A DNA stretch of 45,544 nucleotides from Gammaproteobacteria bacterium (GTDB taxonomy: Bacteria; Pseudomonadota; Gammaproteobacteria; Steroidobacterales; PWYM01), in NCBI GenBank assembly GCA_003567855.1, contig PWYM01000282.1:1-45544 (forward strand). Direction: 5' to 3'. Below the pieces are notes generated by a model. That model was not told the origin of the DNA, made no database searches, and worked only from the letters and a program-made list of their open reading frames with translations. The translations under genes and the position numbers were made by a program. Position 1 is the first letter of the stretch; the number at the start of each line of letters is the position of its first letter. Positions 15,149 to 23,973 of this stretch are shown in pieces.

Positions 15149-16212
15149 AGGCCTGGCGCCTGTCCCTCGCATACGCGGTGCTGATCCTGCTCGTCGCCTG
15201 CAACAACGCGGGGGACACGCCGCCGTCGGCGACCGGGGATGGCCGTCCGGTGCGCGTGGGCGAGGTCTCGCACGCGACGCCCGAACTCGGCCTGCGACTG
15301 CCGGGCGTCGCGCGCGCGGTCGAACGCGCCGCACCGGCGTTCCTGCAGAGCGGCTACCTCGTTGAACGCCCGGTCGGGCGCGGCGATACGGTCGGCGCCG
15401 GCGACCGGCTCGCGCTGCTCGAGAATCCGGTCCTCGGTCCGACCGTGCAGGCGGCACGCGCCCGCGTCTCCGAATTCGAGACACGGCTCGCGCAACAGGC
15501 GCGCGAACTCGAACGCGTCGAGCGCCTGCATGCGCGGGGGCTTGCGTCCGACGACGAGCTCGACCGCGTGCGCAGCGCGCGCGACGCCGGGCGCGAGGCG
15601 CTTGCGCAGGCGCAGGCGACGCTCGACGAGGGTCGTGCACAGCTCGCGCGTGCCGAGCTCGTCGCGCCGTTTGCCGGCAGCGTCGTGACGGTGCTCGCCG
15701 AACCGGGGGATTACGTCGCCGCGGGGCAGCCCGTCGTCGAACTCGCCGGCAGCGACCGGGCCCTCGAGATCGAAGTCGCGCTGCCTGACGGGGCCGCCCG
15801 CGTGCTCTCAGTGGGTGATTCGGTCGAGGTCGTGCACGTGAACGCGGGCACGCGCGTCGCGGCCACGCTGCGCGAGGTCGGGCGCGGCACACCGGGCCAC
15901 CCGGCGCGCGCGATCGTCGCGCTTGACGATGGACATGGGCTGCGCAGCGGCGATGCGGTACAGGTGCACCTCGCGTGGACCGCACCGCGCGCGCTGCTCG
16001 TACCGCTCGCCGCCATTGCCGGTCCCGCCGGGCGTGACGCCCACGTGTTCCGTGTGGTCGACGGGCGCGCCGAGCGTGTGGCGGTCGTTCCCGGCCGGCT
16101 TCACGGCGACCGTGTCACCCTCGTCGACGGCGGGCTGGCCGCCGGTGACACCGTCATCGTCAGCGGGCTCGACACGCTGCTCGACGGCGACACGGTGCGG
16201 GTGCTGCGTTGA
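15145..16212 (+). CDS. RND efflux periplasmic adaptor (MFP) lipoprotein
   Basis: The 355-residue protein has a signal peptide with lipobox LLVAC (Cys19), so it is inner-membrane-anchored by lipid. Domains follow the membrane-fusion-protein order: a first lipoyl half (SGYLVERPVGRGDTVGAGDRL), an alpha hairpin with two long helices (about 95-165), a second lipoyl half (APFAGSVVTVLAEPGDYVAAGQ), a beta-barrel and a membrane-proximal domain. Its ATG overlaps the TetR stop and its stop overlaps the pump start (TTGA). It connects the RND pump to an outer-membrane channel; no TolC-like gene is in the window, so a general TolC is presumably used. Confidence 0.9.
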   Translation: MKAWRLSLAYAVLILLVACNNAGDTPPSATGDGRPVRVGEVSHATPELGLRLPGVARAVERAAPAFLQSGYLVERPVGRGDTVGAGDRLALLENPVLGPTVQAARARVSEFETRLAQQARELERVERLHARGLASDDELDRVRSARDAGREALAQAQATLDEGRAQLARAELVAPFAGSVVTVLAEPGDYVAAGQPVVELAGSDRALEIEVALPDGAARVLSVGDSVEVVHVNAGTRVAATLREVGRGTPGHPARAIVALDDGHGLRSGDAVQVHLAWTAPRALLVPLAAIAGPAGRDAHVFRVVDGRAERVAVVPGRLHGDRVTLVDGGLAAGDTVIVSGLDTLLDGDTVRVLR

Positions 16213-19200
16213 AGCTTCTGGCCGCCGCGTTCGAATACCGCCGGCTGGTGCTCGCCGCCGCGGGACTGCTGACACTGATCGGTTCGGCGGCGTGGTTGAC
16301 GATGGATCGCCAGGAAGACCCGTTCTTCCCGTACCGCTACGGACAGATCGTCGTCGCGTACCCGGGTGCCGATCCGGCGCAGGTCGAGCGTCTCGTGCTC
16401 GATCCGCTCGAGGAGGCGCTGATCGAAGTCGAGGAGATCAACGAGATCCGTGGCACCGCGCGGCTCGGCGTCGCCGTTGTCGTGATCGGCATGCATCAGC
16501 ACGTCTATGACACCGACAGCGTCTGGGAGCGCATCCGCGTCGCCGTGGGTCGCGCCGAACAGCGGTTCCCGGATGGCGTCGGCGCGCCCGACATCCGCGA
16601 CCGGTTCATGGATACCCACGGCATCGTGCTCGCGGTCACCGGCAGCGACGACCTGCTCGAGCTGCTTGAGGGGGCACGGCAGCTTCGCCGTGACCTGTTC
16701 CGCGTCGGCGATATTTCACGCGCGGAGATTCTCGCCGATCCGGGCGAGCGGCTGGTGCTGCGCCTGCACGAGGCCACCGCGCAGCAGGCCGGCGTCGAGG
16801 CCGGCGACATTGCCGCACAGCTCGCCGCGCGCAACCTCGTGACGCCGGGTGGCACGGTACGCGCGGGCAGTCGCAACGTCGTGCTCCAGCCACGCACCGA
16901 GCTTGCGACGCTGGCCGAACTCGAGGCCACACCGATCCGCACCGGCGACGGCAGCCTGCTGCCGCTGTCGGCGCTCGCGAGCGTCTCGGCCGAGGCCGCC
17001 GATCCGCCCACCGAGCGCATGTGGTGGCGCGGCGAGCCGTCGGTCGCCGTCGGTGTCGTGTTGCCGGAGAACCGTCTCAACGTCGTGCGCCTCGGCCGCG
17101 ACGTGCGCGCGCTCGTCGACGAACTCGCACCGGACTACGCACCGCTGCAGATCCGCGAGATGTTCTACCAGCCGTTCTGGGTCGAGGCCCGGCTCGGTGA
17201 ACTCGGCCGTTCGCTGCTGCTCGGCGTGGTGCTCGTCGCGGTGCTGCTGCTGCTGGTGATGGGCGTGCGGCTCGGCCTTACGGTGGCGACCATCCTGCCG
17301 CTGGTGACGCTGTCGGCGCTCGCGGTCTACGCGATGGGCGGGGGTGTGCTGCACCAGATGGCGATCGCCGGCATGGTCATCGCGCTCGGCATGCTCGTCG
17401 ACAACGCGATTGTCATGGTCGAGAACATCCAGTGGCACCTCGACCAGGGCGACCCGCGCCGCCGTGCGATCACGCGCGCGGTCGGTGAACTGGCCGCGCC
17501 GCTTGCGGCGGCGACCGCGACGACGCTCGCGGCATTCACGCCGCTGCTGCTTTCGCGTGGCGATACCGCCGACTTCACGCGCGGCATTCCGATCATGGTG
17601 ATGCTGGTGCTCGCGGTGAGCTATGCCTACGCGATGTTCGTCACGCCGGTGACCGCCGCGCTGACGCTGCGCGCACGCAGCGGCGCGCGGCGCGAGCGCA
17701 TGATGGCGCTGGGCCGGCGACTCGGCGCCTTCGCGGTCACGCGCCCGTGGTGGGTGCTTGGGGGAGCGGCGCTGCTGCTGGTCGGCGCGGCGCTGCTCTC
17801 TGACCGTCTCGATCGCGACTTCTTCCCCGAGACCGATCGCAACCAGATGCTCGTCGACCTCTACTACCCGGAGGGCACTCACCTCGATCACACCGCGCTG
17901 GGCACCGGCGCGCTGGCCGCGGCGATCGCCGAACATCCGCGCGTGCGCGAAGCGCACCATTTCGTCGGCAACACCGGGCCGCGTTTTTTCTATAACCTGA
18001 TGGAGGCGCCGGGCTCGCCGCATCGCGGGCGCATCGTCGTCGTCAGCGAACGCGAATCGGACCTCGCGCCGATGATGCGCTGGGTCGAGTCGCTCGCGCG
18101 CGAGCAGGTGCCCGATGCACAGGTGGTGCCGCGGCGCCTTGCGCAGGGGCCGGTCGTCGACGCACCGGTGGAGATCCGCCTGTTCAACGAAGACCGTGAA
18201 CGGCTCGCGTCGGCGGCCGAGCAGGTGATGGCCGAACTCGCGCGCGTCGACGGCGCGACCGGTGTGCGCCACTCGCTGTCGCAGGGGCTGTCGGCGCTCG
18301 AGTGGGACGTCGACGACGCCGAGGCGGCGCGACATGGTCTCGACCGCCAGCGCATCGCCGAGGCGATGGCCGCGGCGACCCACGGGCTCGCGTTTTCCGA
18401 CTGGCGCGTCGGGCGCGAGCCGGTCCCGATGCTGCTGCGCGCGCCGGAAGGCACCCGCCTCGATGTTGCCGCGCTCGAGGGCCTGACGCTGCCCGGGGCG
18501 GACGGCACGCGCGTGCCGCTCGCGCAGCTCGTTGACGGGCGCATGGTGCTGCAGCCCGCGGTGATCCACCATCGCGATCTGCGACGCACCGCCGCCGTCA
18601 CCGCCGAGACTGCCGAGGGCCATACCTATGCGCAGGTGCTCGATGCCTTCGTCCCCCGGCTCCGCCAGCTCGAGCTGCCGCCGGGCACCGAATGGGTGAT
18701 CGGGGGCTCGGCCGAGGAGGCGGGTGCGGCGAACACCGCGGTGTTCGAGACGCTGCCGGTGGGCGTGTTCCTGCTCGTCGTGATCCTGCTGCTGCAGTTC
18801 AACTCTTTCCGTGCGGTGCTGATGGTCATGGTCACGGTGCCGCTCGCCGCGGTCGGCGTGGTGCCGGGCCTGCTGCTGGCGGGTCAGCCGTTCAGCTTCA
18901 CCGCGATCCTCGGCGTCGTCGCGCTGGCCGGCATCGTGCTGAACAATGCGATCGTGCTGATTGCGCTGATCCGTGCGTACAGTGCCGCCGGCATCGGGCT
19001 CGAGCAGGCGGTCGCCGACGCGGTCGCACGGCGCACGCGTCCGATCCTGCTGACAACAGCAACGACGATCGCCGGGCTGCTGCCGCTGACCTTCACGCAG
19101 AGCACGCTGTGGCCGCCGATGGCCTGGGCGATCATCTCGGGGCTGAGCGCGTCCACGTTGCTCACGCTGCTCGTCGTGCCGGCGCTGTACCGCCTGCTGA

Positions 19201-19244
19201 TGCACCGCGGGCGGGCCGCGCTGAGCACTGCTGCTGCCGACTGA
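16209..19244 (+). CDS. RND-family efflux transporter permease
   Basis: The 1011-residue protein is full length for an AcrB/CzcA-type pump. It starts at TTG 16209, overlapping the adaptor stop. Twelve membrane helices are implied: one at the start, two large periplasmic loops (about 30-330 and 540-830), and five or six helices after each. TM4 carries ALGMLVDNAIVMVENIQW, the conserved RND motif with the proton-relay Asp. The late TTATTIAGLLPLTFTQ segment is also typical. It should export hydrophobic compounds using proton motive force; lack of heavy-metal-type signature residues suggests the HAE (organic solute) group, though this is not decisive. It forms one operon with tetR and the adaptor. 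Confidence 0.93.
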   Translation: MKLLAAAFEYRRLVLAAAGLLTLIGSAAWLTMDRQEDPFFPYRYGQIVVAYPGADPAQVERLVLDPLEEALIEVEEINEIRGTARLGVAVVVIGMHQHVYDTDSVWERIRVAVGRAEQRFPDGVGAPDIRDRFMDTHGIVLAVTGSDDLLELLEGARQLRRDLFRVGDISRAEILADPGERLVLRLHEATAQQAGVEAGDIAAQLAARNLVTPGGTVRAGSRNVVLQPRTELATLAELEATPIRTGDGSLLPLSALASVSAEAADPPTERMWWRGEPSVAVGVVLPENRLNVVRLGRDVRALVDELAPDYAPLQIREMFYQPFWVEARLGELGRSLLLGVVLVAVLLLLVMGVRLGLTVATILPLVTLSALAVYAMGGGVLHQMAIAGMVIALGMLVDNAIVMVENIQWHLDQGDPRRRAITRAVGELAAPLAAATATTLAAFTPLLLSRGDTADFTRGIPIMVMLVLAVSYAYAMFVTPVTAALTLRARSGARRERMMALGRRLGAFAVTRPWWVLGGAALLLVGAALLSDRLDRDFFPETDRNQMLVDLYYPEGTHLDHTALGTGALAAAIAEHPRVREAHHFVGNTGPRFFYNLMEAPGSPHRGRIVVVSERESDLAPMMRWVESLAREQVPDAQVVPRRLAQGPVVDAPVEIRLFNEDRERLASAAEQVMAELARVDGATGVRHSLSQGLSALEWDVDDAEAARHGLDRQRIAEAMAAATHGLAFSDWRVGREPVPMLLRAPEGTRLDVAALEGLTLPGADGTRVPLAQLVDGRMVLQPAVIHHRDLRRTAAVTAETAEGHTYAQVLDAFVPRLRQLELPPGTEWVIGGSAEEAGAANTAVFETLPVGVFLLVVILLLQFNSFRAVLMVMVTVPLAAVGVVPGLLLAGQPFSFTAILGVVALAGIVLNNAIVLIALIRAYSAAGIGLEQAVADAVARRTRPILLTTATTIAGLLPLTFTQSTLWPPMAWAIISGLSASTLLTLLVVPALYRLLMHRGRAALSTAAAD

Positions 19245-19325
19245 GGCAGACGTTGCCGCGTCCGGGGCGCCGGCGCCAGGCGGTCGTGTTAGTCTGCGCG
19301 CAGGTCTGAATTCGCGGGGGATGCG

Positions 19326-19946
19326 ATGGGCAAGTTCCTGGGTGGCTGCGCGATCGTCGTTGTCGTACTCGTACTCGGCGCCGTCGTCGGCGGCTATTTC
19401 ATCTTCGTAAAACCCTACACCGACATGGCCGGCCAGGTCGTCGCCTACGGCGAGGAGTACCAGGCGCTGGAGGCGTCGCTGGACAACCAGGCGCCGTACC
19501 GCGCGCCGTCCGACCAGGCGATCACCGAGTCGCAGATCCGGCAGCTGCTCGCGGTGCACGAGCACATGCGCGAGCGGCTCGCCGGTGATCTCGAAACGCT
19601 CGAGACGCGCTATCGTCAGCTCGAAGAGGAACGCGAGCGTGGCGACCGTGAGCCGGGGCTGCGCGACATGATGGGCGCCTACCGCGATCTCGGTGAGCTC
19701 TACATGGAGGCCAAGCGCGCCCAGGTCGAGGCGCTCAACGAGCAGGGCCTGTCGCTGGCCGAGTATCACTGGATCCGCAATCAGGTCTACGCCGCACTCG
19801 GCCAGGGCGTCGCGGTCGCAGCACTTGCCGAGCAGCCGGACGCGCAACCACGGCAGGGATCGGTACCACAGGAAAGCGTCGAGCTCGTCGAGGCGCACCG
19901 CGAAGCGCTGCTCGAGACATACGCGTTCGCGTGGTTCGGCCTCTAG
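19326..19946 (+). CDS. Unrecognised membrane-anchored coiled-coil protein
   Basis: I do not recognise this 206-residue protein. One N-terminal transmembrane helix (about 6-27, GGCAIVVVVLVLGAVVGGYF) is followed by a mostly helical, charged domain. A heptad-like segment at about 80-115 (HEHMRERLAGDLETLETRYR then QLEEERERG) suggests a coiled coil, and the end is again helical. No Cys or enzyme motif stands out beyond Cys8 in the membrane region. It follows the RND pump by 81 bases and precedes ChrA by 13 bases, so co-transcription with ChrA is likely. It could be an accessory or stress-sensing membrane protein; no function is claimed. A GGGGG-type ribosome-binding site lies upstream of ATG 19326. 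Confidence 0.75.
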   Translation: MGKFLGGCAIVVVVLVLGAVVGGYFIFVKPYTDMAGQVVAYGEEYQALEASLDNQAPYRAPSDQAITESQIRQLLAVHEHMRERLAGDLETLETRYRQLEEERERGDREPGLRDMMGAYRDLGELYMEAKRAQVEALNEQGLSLAEYHWIRNQVYAALGQGVAVAALAEQPDAQPRQGSVPQESVELVEAHREALLETYAFAWFGL

Positions 19947-19959
19947 GCGCGATCTGCGC

Positions 19960-21267
19960 GTGAGCGGCGCGTCGGGCAGCGTCGCGTTCCGCGACGCGCT
20001 GGCGGTGTGGGCGCGCATCGGACTGCTGAGTTTCGGTGGTCCGGCCGGCCAGATCGCGCTGATGCACCGGGTGATCGTCGCCGAGAAGCGCTGGCTAGAC
20101 GAGCCGCGCTTTTTGCATGCACTGAACTACTGCATGCTGCTGCCGGGTCCCGAGGCGCAGCAACTCGCCACCTACATCGGCTGGCTGCTGAATGGCGTGC
20201 GCGGCGGCGTGGTCGCCGGTGTGCTGTTCATTCTGCCCGGGGCGCTCGCGATACTCGCGCTGTCGGTACTCTACGTGCAGCTTGGCGACCTGACCGCGGT
20301 CGAGGGGCTGTTTTTCGGCCTGAAGGCCGCGGTGGTCGCGATCGTGCTGCAGGCGCTGATGCGGATCGCGTCGCGGGCGCTGCAGGGCGTGCAGCACTGG
20401 CTGCTGGCATCGGCGGCGTTCGTCGCGCTGTGGGCGTTCAACGTGCCGTTCCCGCTGGTCGTGCTCGGTGCCGGTGTCGTCGGCTACGTGGGGGCGCGCT
20501 GGTTCGCTGGCGGTGCCGACAAGGGTAATGCGGCGCCCGCGGGACCCGTCGACACCGTGCATCGTCCGGGCACCGCGCGTGCCGCGATCGTCTGCGCGGC
20601 ACTGTGGGTCGCGACACTGCTCGCACTCGTGGTGCTGCTCGGCACCGACGACGTCTACACGCGCCTTGCCGGTTTCTTCTCGCTGATGGCGATGGTGACG
20701 TTCGGTGGCGCGTACGCGGTGCTCGCGTGGGTCGCGCAGCAGGCGGTCGAGCATTACCAGTGGATGCAGCCCGGGGAAATGCTCGACGGTCTGGCATTGG
20801 CCGAGACCACGCCCGGTCCGCTGATTCTCGTCACGCAGTTCGTCGGCTTTCTCGCCGCGCTGCGCGAAAGCGGTGGTGCACTGTGGGCGGGTGTACTCGG
20901 TGCGCTGGTCACGACGTGGGTGACCTTCCTGCCGTGCTTTCTGTGGATTTTCGCCGGTGCGCCGTTCGTCGAACGGCTGCGCGGTCATCGTCCGCTGTCG
21001 GCGGCGCTCGCGGCGATCACCGCGGCGGTGGTCGGCGTGATCGCAAGCCTCGCGCTGTGGTTCGTGATCAACTTCCTGTTCGACGACCGCGTGCGTATCC
21101 AGGTGGCAGGGTTCGACGTGCTGCTGCCGGTGCCCGCGTCGTTGTCACTCCCGGCGCTTGCACTGTCGCTGTTCGCGCTTGCGATCGTGTTCGTGCTGCG
21201 CGCCGGCGTGCTGGCGGTGCTCGCCGGCTGTGGACTGCTCGGGGTGTTGTGGACGGTTTTCTTTTGA
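19960..21267 (+). CDS. chrA: Chromate transporter ChrA (two CHR domains)
   Basis: The 435-residue protein starts at GTG 19960, 13 bases after the preceding stop. It has the bidomain CHR architecture: the first domain opens with LLSFGGPAGQIALMHR, containing the FGGP motif, and LPGPEAQQLATYIGW; the second repeats this as MVTFGGAYAVLAWVAQQ and GLAETTPGPLILVTQFVGFL. About ten to twelve membrane helices are implied. The family exports chromate by proton-coupled antiport; a role in other oxyanions is also possible. It is last in its run, followed after 16 bases by a terminator that belongs to the opposite strand. No chrB-type regulator is seen. Confidence 0.9.
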   Translation: MSGASGSVAFRDALAVWARIGLLSFGGPAGQIALMHRVIVAEKRWLDEPRFLHALNYCMLLPGPEAQQLATYIGWLLNGVRGGVVAGVLFILPGALAILALSVLYVQLGDLTAVEGLFFGLKAAVVAIVLQALMRIASRALQGVQHWLLASAAFVALWAFNVPFPLVVLGAGVVGYVGARWFAGGADKGNAAPAGPVDTVHRPGTARAAIVCAALWVATLLALVVLLGTDDVYTRLAGFFSLMAMVTFGGAYAVLAWVAQQAVEHYQWMQPGEMLDGLALAETTPGPLILVTQFVGFLAALRESGGALWAGVLGALVTTWVTFLPCFLWIFAGAPFVERLRGHRPLSAALAAITAAVVGVIASLALWFVINFLFDDRVRIQVAGFDVLLPVPASLSLPALALSLFALAIVFVLRAGVLAVLAGCGLLGVLWTVFF

Positions 21268-21283
21268 TGCCCCGGCGAAAATG

Positions 21284-21316
21284 AAAAAAGCCCCGGGACG
21301 CATCGCGCCCCGGGGC
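21284..21316 (-). terminator. Intrinsic terminator of the DUF4382 gene
   Basis: GCCCCGGG (21290-21297) pairs with CCCGGGGC (21309-21316) over an 11-base loop. On the plus strand six A residues precede the stem, so on the minus strand the stem is followed by a U-tract. This is a canonical Rho-independent terminator for the minus-strand gene ending at 21355. Confidence 0.85.
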
Positions 21317-21354
21317 CCTGTCAGTGGCCGGCCCGTGCCGGCCTACGGTGATGC

Positions 21355-22794
21355 TCAGTCGTCGTTTTCGGGATCATCCACGCCGTCGAGGTTGATGATC
21401 ACCGAGGTCGCCTCGAAGCAGCCGTCGCTGCGCTCGCGGCCCCAGGCGTCGATGACCTGGCCACTCTCGAGCGCGTCGGCGTCGACGCGGGCGGTGGTCG
21501 TGCCGCCGTCTTCTGTTTCGCTGACCTCGAAGACGTCGACGTCATCGGTGAGCACGACGCACACGTCGGCCGGCGGGTCGTCGGTACTGACGACCAGCGG
21601 ATCGACCGTCTGCACGGTACCGCGCAGCGTCGCCTCGGCGACGTCGTCGCCGCCGATGTCGAGCAGCACGAGCGAGGCCTTGAGTTCAGCGTTGTTCAGC
21701 GACAGCACGCCTTCGGTGGTCACGCCGCGGTCGGGAATGATCTCGGTGTCGGGCACGCGTTCACCGTCGCGCGTGATCAGCGCGGTGCCCTGCTGCAGCC
21801 GCACGGCGACATCGGCCGTGTCGAGTCCCTGGCCGGGGGCGAGCAGGTTGAAGCGCTGGTTCGCGTCCACGGTGCTGGTCGCGGTGCCGGAGAGCTTGAA
21901 CGGATAGTTCGGGCCGCGCTCGCCGACCTGCACGACCAGTGCATCGAACGGCTGCGTGCCGTTTTCGGCGGGCGCGAAGAAGCCGATCGCGGTGGCGAGT
22001 TCGCCCCCGGTCAGCCCGGAGATCACCAGCGGATCACCATCAGGATCGAACAGGCCGGTTTCATCGTCGAGTCGGACCTGTACGCAGCCGTCGTACGCGC
22101 GTCCGTCGGTGTCCGACTGGATGCGACGCAGGTTGCACAGCGTGATGGCCTCGGCGTCTACGGCGTCGACTTCGCCGTACAGGCGCACCAGCCGGTCGCG
22201 TAGCTCACCGCGGTCGATGTCGACGAAAACCACTGGGCGGAGGATGTACTGTCCGGAGGCACCTGCGCCGACCAGCAGGATGGACTTGCGCGCGTCGATG
22301 TCGAGGCGCACCAGCAGAGTTTCGTCGGCCTCGACGTTGAAGCTGCCGCGCGGGTTCAGGTCGAGCTTGCCGTTGCCGCGCGGACGCACGTCCTCGGTAC
22401 GCACGACTTCGCCGTTATCGTCAAGTTCGACGAGCTCGATACCGCTGACCTGCAGCCGGATCTTTTCGTACTCGCCGACCGGCACATCATCGGACACGGC
22501 GAACAGGTCGGTGAATTCGGTCAGCGCGAGCAGGTCGAAGGTCTCGCTGCCTTCGAACATCAGGTAGTCGTCGTTGCCGTTGGCGCCGAGCAGGCGCATT
22601 TCCTCGACGGTGATCAGGATCTGGTCGAACTCGTCGGTGGGTGCGTCGGTGATCAGGATGCCGACCGTGCCGGTCTGCTGCGGCGGCACGATGGACGAGC
22701 CACCGTCATCGGACGACGAGCTGTTACAGCCGGCGAGCGCGAGCGCCGAAATTGCGACGAGCGCAGGGATGCGCAGGTGCAGGGGAATACGCAT
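21355..22794 (-). CDS. DUF4382-domain lipoprotein
   Basis: The 479-residue protein has a signal peptide with lipobox ALAGC (Cys23) followed by a Ser/Asp-rich linker. A DUF4382 domain occupies about 40-190, seen in GTVGILITDAPTDEFDQILI then TVEEMRLL, and VPVGEYEKIRLQVSGIEL. The rest consists of repeated beta-rich segments of about 80 residues with Asp/Asn-rich turns (VDAEAITLCNLRR, ATLRGTVQTVDPLVVSTD), resembling DUF5666-like beta repeats. The protein is acidic, Asp-rich and likely surface or periplasmic. Its function is unknown. It is monocistronic, with a terminator behind it and an unusual structured region ahead. Four cysteines besides the lipobox may form disulfides. Confidence 0.82.
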   Translation of the reverse strand: MRIPLHLRIPALVAISALALAGCNSSSSDDGGSSIVPPQQTGTVGILITDAPTDEFDQILITVEEMRLLGANGNDDYLMFEGSETFDLLALTEFTDLFAVSDDVPVGEYEKIRLQVSGIELVELDDNGEVVRTEDVRPRGNGKLDLNPRGSFNVEADETLLVRLDIDARKSILLVGAGASGQYILRPVVFVDIDRGELRDRLVRLYGEVDAVDAEAITLCNLRRIQSDTDGRAYDGCVQVRLDDETGLFDPDGDPLVISGLTGGELATAIGFFAPAENGTQPFDALVVQVGERGPNYPFKLSGTATSTVDANQRFNLLAPGQGLDTADVAVRLQQGTALITRDGERVPDTEIIPDRGVTTEGVLSLNNAELKASLVLLDIGGDDVAEATLRGTVQTVDPLVVSTDDPPADVCVVLTDDVDVFEVSETEDGGTTTARVDADALESGQVIDAWGRERSDGCFEATSVIINLDGVDDPENDD

Positions 22795-22837
22795 GAGAGC
22801 TTTCTCCGTTTGACGTTGTTCTTGTTACAACGATCGT

Positions 22838-22862
22838 GCCGGCATGGCGTTGACATGCCGGC
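22838..22862. other. 9-bp inverted repeat upstream of the DUF4382 gene
   Basis: GCCGGCATG (22838-22846) and CATGCCGGC (22854-22862) are exact reverse complements with a 7-base spacer, 44 bases before the DUF4382 start codon. The element could be an operator or a structured 5' leader. No clear promoter hexamers were found beside it. Confidence 0.4.
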
Positions 22863-22910
22863 GTACCCATTTCAGGGCGGTAATGTTAGCAGTGTGTGGT
22901 GAGTGGTCGG

Positions 22911-22934
22911 TCATGTCGCCTCACTGCGACATGA
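22911..22934. terminator. 9-bp hairpin downstream of the PA2778-like gene
   Basis: TCATGTCGC (22911-22919) pairs exactly with GCGACATGA (22926-22934) around a 6-base loop, about 75 bases after the stop of the peptidase gene at 23009. It lacks a U-tract on the minus strand, so termination is only suggested; it may instead be part of the DUF4382 promoter region. Confidence 0.35.
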
Positions 22935-23008
22935 CAGTCACCGATGACGGGCGATACCGGTCGCGTGCATCGAGGTTATGTTCAGTTTTTTGGCGTTGAC
23001 CGACGACA

Positions 23009-23968
23009 TCATTCGAAGGCGCAGTGCGTGTCGTTGTCCGAGGCTGCCAGCACCTCGGCCTTGATGCGTGCGAGGGGCTCGCGCATGCCGGGCAGGCGCT
23101 CGAGGTGTTCGTGGCCGAGGCGCACATGGCGCATCGCATGCTCGGGGCACCCGGCACCGAGGTACGCACGCGCGATGTTGTGATGTGCGGGCACGTGCCC
23201 GGGGTCGAGCAGCAGCGCTTCGCGCCACGCGCTGACGGCGGCGGGAGTGTCCCCCGTCGCGTGCCGTGTATTGGCCAGGCCGAACCACGCCGCCGGCAGG
23301 TCGGGCCAGCGCTCGGTCGCCGCGTGCCACGCCTTTGCCGCGGCCTCGGGTGAGCCGGTGCGTTCGAGATCGGCGGCGGCGCGCACGTAGCGTTCGACGT
23401 CGGCCGATGCCGGCATCTCGCCGGGTGGCAGCACGACCATCGCCCACGCGTCGGCACGCACCCAGGTGGTCAGGAAGCGGCGCGTCGACAGCACCTCGCG
23501 TTCGGTCGTGCCCGACCGGAGGATGAACTGGCCGGCGTCGGCGTCGTAGCCGATCACGACCGCGTAGTGCCAGACCGGCCACCGGCCCAGCCCCAGGTTC
23601 TGCAGCACCAGCACCGGGTGTCCGGCATCGAGTTCGGCGAGCAGGGCGCGCAGGCGTGGCTCGGGTTCGTAGGCCAGGCGGTCGTGCGCGCGCGCGGTGG
23701 CGCGCAGCTCCGGCTGCAGTGAACCCTCGCGCGCGGGCAGGTACACGCGCGGAACGAGCGCCTCGGCGGTGACGGTCTCGCCGCTCCAGGTCAGCACCGT
23801 GGCCAGTGCGGCGGGTCCGCACTGGTAGCGTTCCTGCGGATAAAAAGGGACCCCGGTGAGCTCGACGCTCACCGGGGCCTTTTCGGGCAGGTGGTCGCTG
23901 ATCGCCGGGACGCGCGCGCAGCCGCTCGCCGCCAGGGCCGCGAGCAGCAGCGCCGCGAGGACGCGCAA
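23009..23968 (-). CDS. PA2778-family C39-like cysteine peptidase with TPR tail
   Basis: The 319-residue protein begins at TTG 23968, chosen because it gives a compact signal peptide with lipobox AASGC (Cys17); the frame is open further but unsupported. A C39-like papain-fold domain follows: Gln45 and Cys50 in FYPQERYQCGPAALATVL, and His134 in PVWHYAVVIGYD. The C-terminal part (about 205-310) contains tetratricopeptide repeats such as PDLPAAWFGLANTRHATGDT. It would be a periplasmic or membrane-tethered peptidase or peptidase-like scaffold. The PA2779-family gene lies just upstream, with its stop only a few bases before this start, as in Pseudomonas. The substrate is unknown. Confidence 0.85.
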   Translation of the reverse strand: MRVLAALLLAALAASGCARVPAISDHLPEKAPVSVELTGVPFYPQERYQCGPAALATVLTWSGETVTAEALVPRVYLPAREGSLQPELRATARAHDRLAYEPEPRLRALLAELDAGHPVLVLQNLGLGRWPVWHYAVVIGYDADAGQFILRSGTTEREVLSTRRFLTTWVRADAWAMVVLPPGEMPASADVERYVRAAADLERTGSPEAAAKAWHAATERWPDLPAAWFGLANTRHATGDTPAAVSAWREALLLDPGHVPAHHNIARAYLGAGCPEHAMRHVRLGHEHLERLPGMREPLARIKAEVLAASDNDTHCAFE

Positions 23969-23973
23969 ACCGA

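Noticed and set aside
13742-15985. Minus-strand open frame across the methyltransferase, TetR and adaptor genes
   Set aside because: It crosses three convincing plus-strand genes and the TetR operator, with low-complexity Arg/Pro composition.
16716-20018. Very long minus-strand open frame (about 1100 codons) across the RND pump
   Set aside because: It is rich in Arg, His and Gln with no domain pattern and lies opposite a clear full-length RND permease. High GC leaves few stops in the complementary frame.
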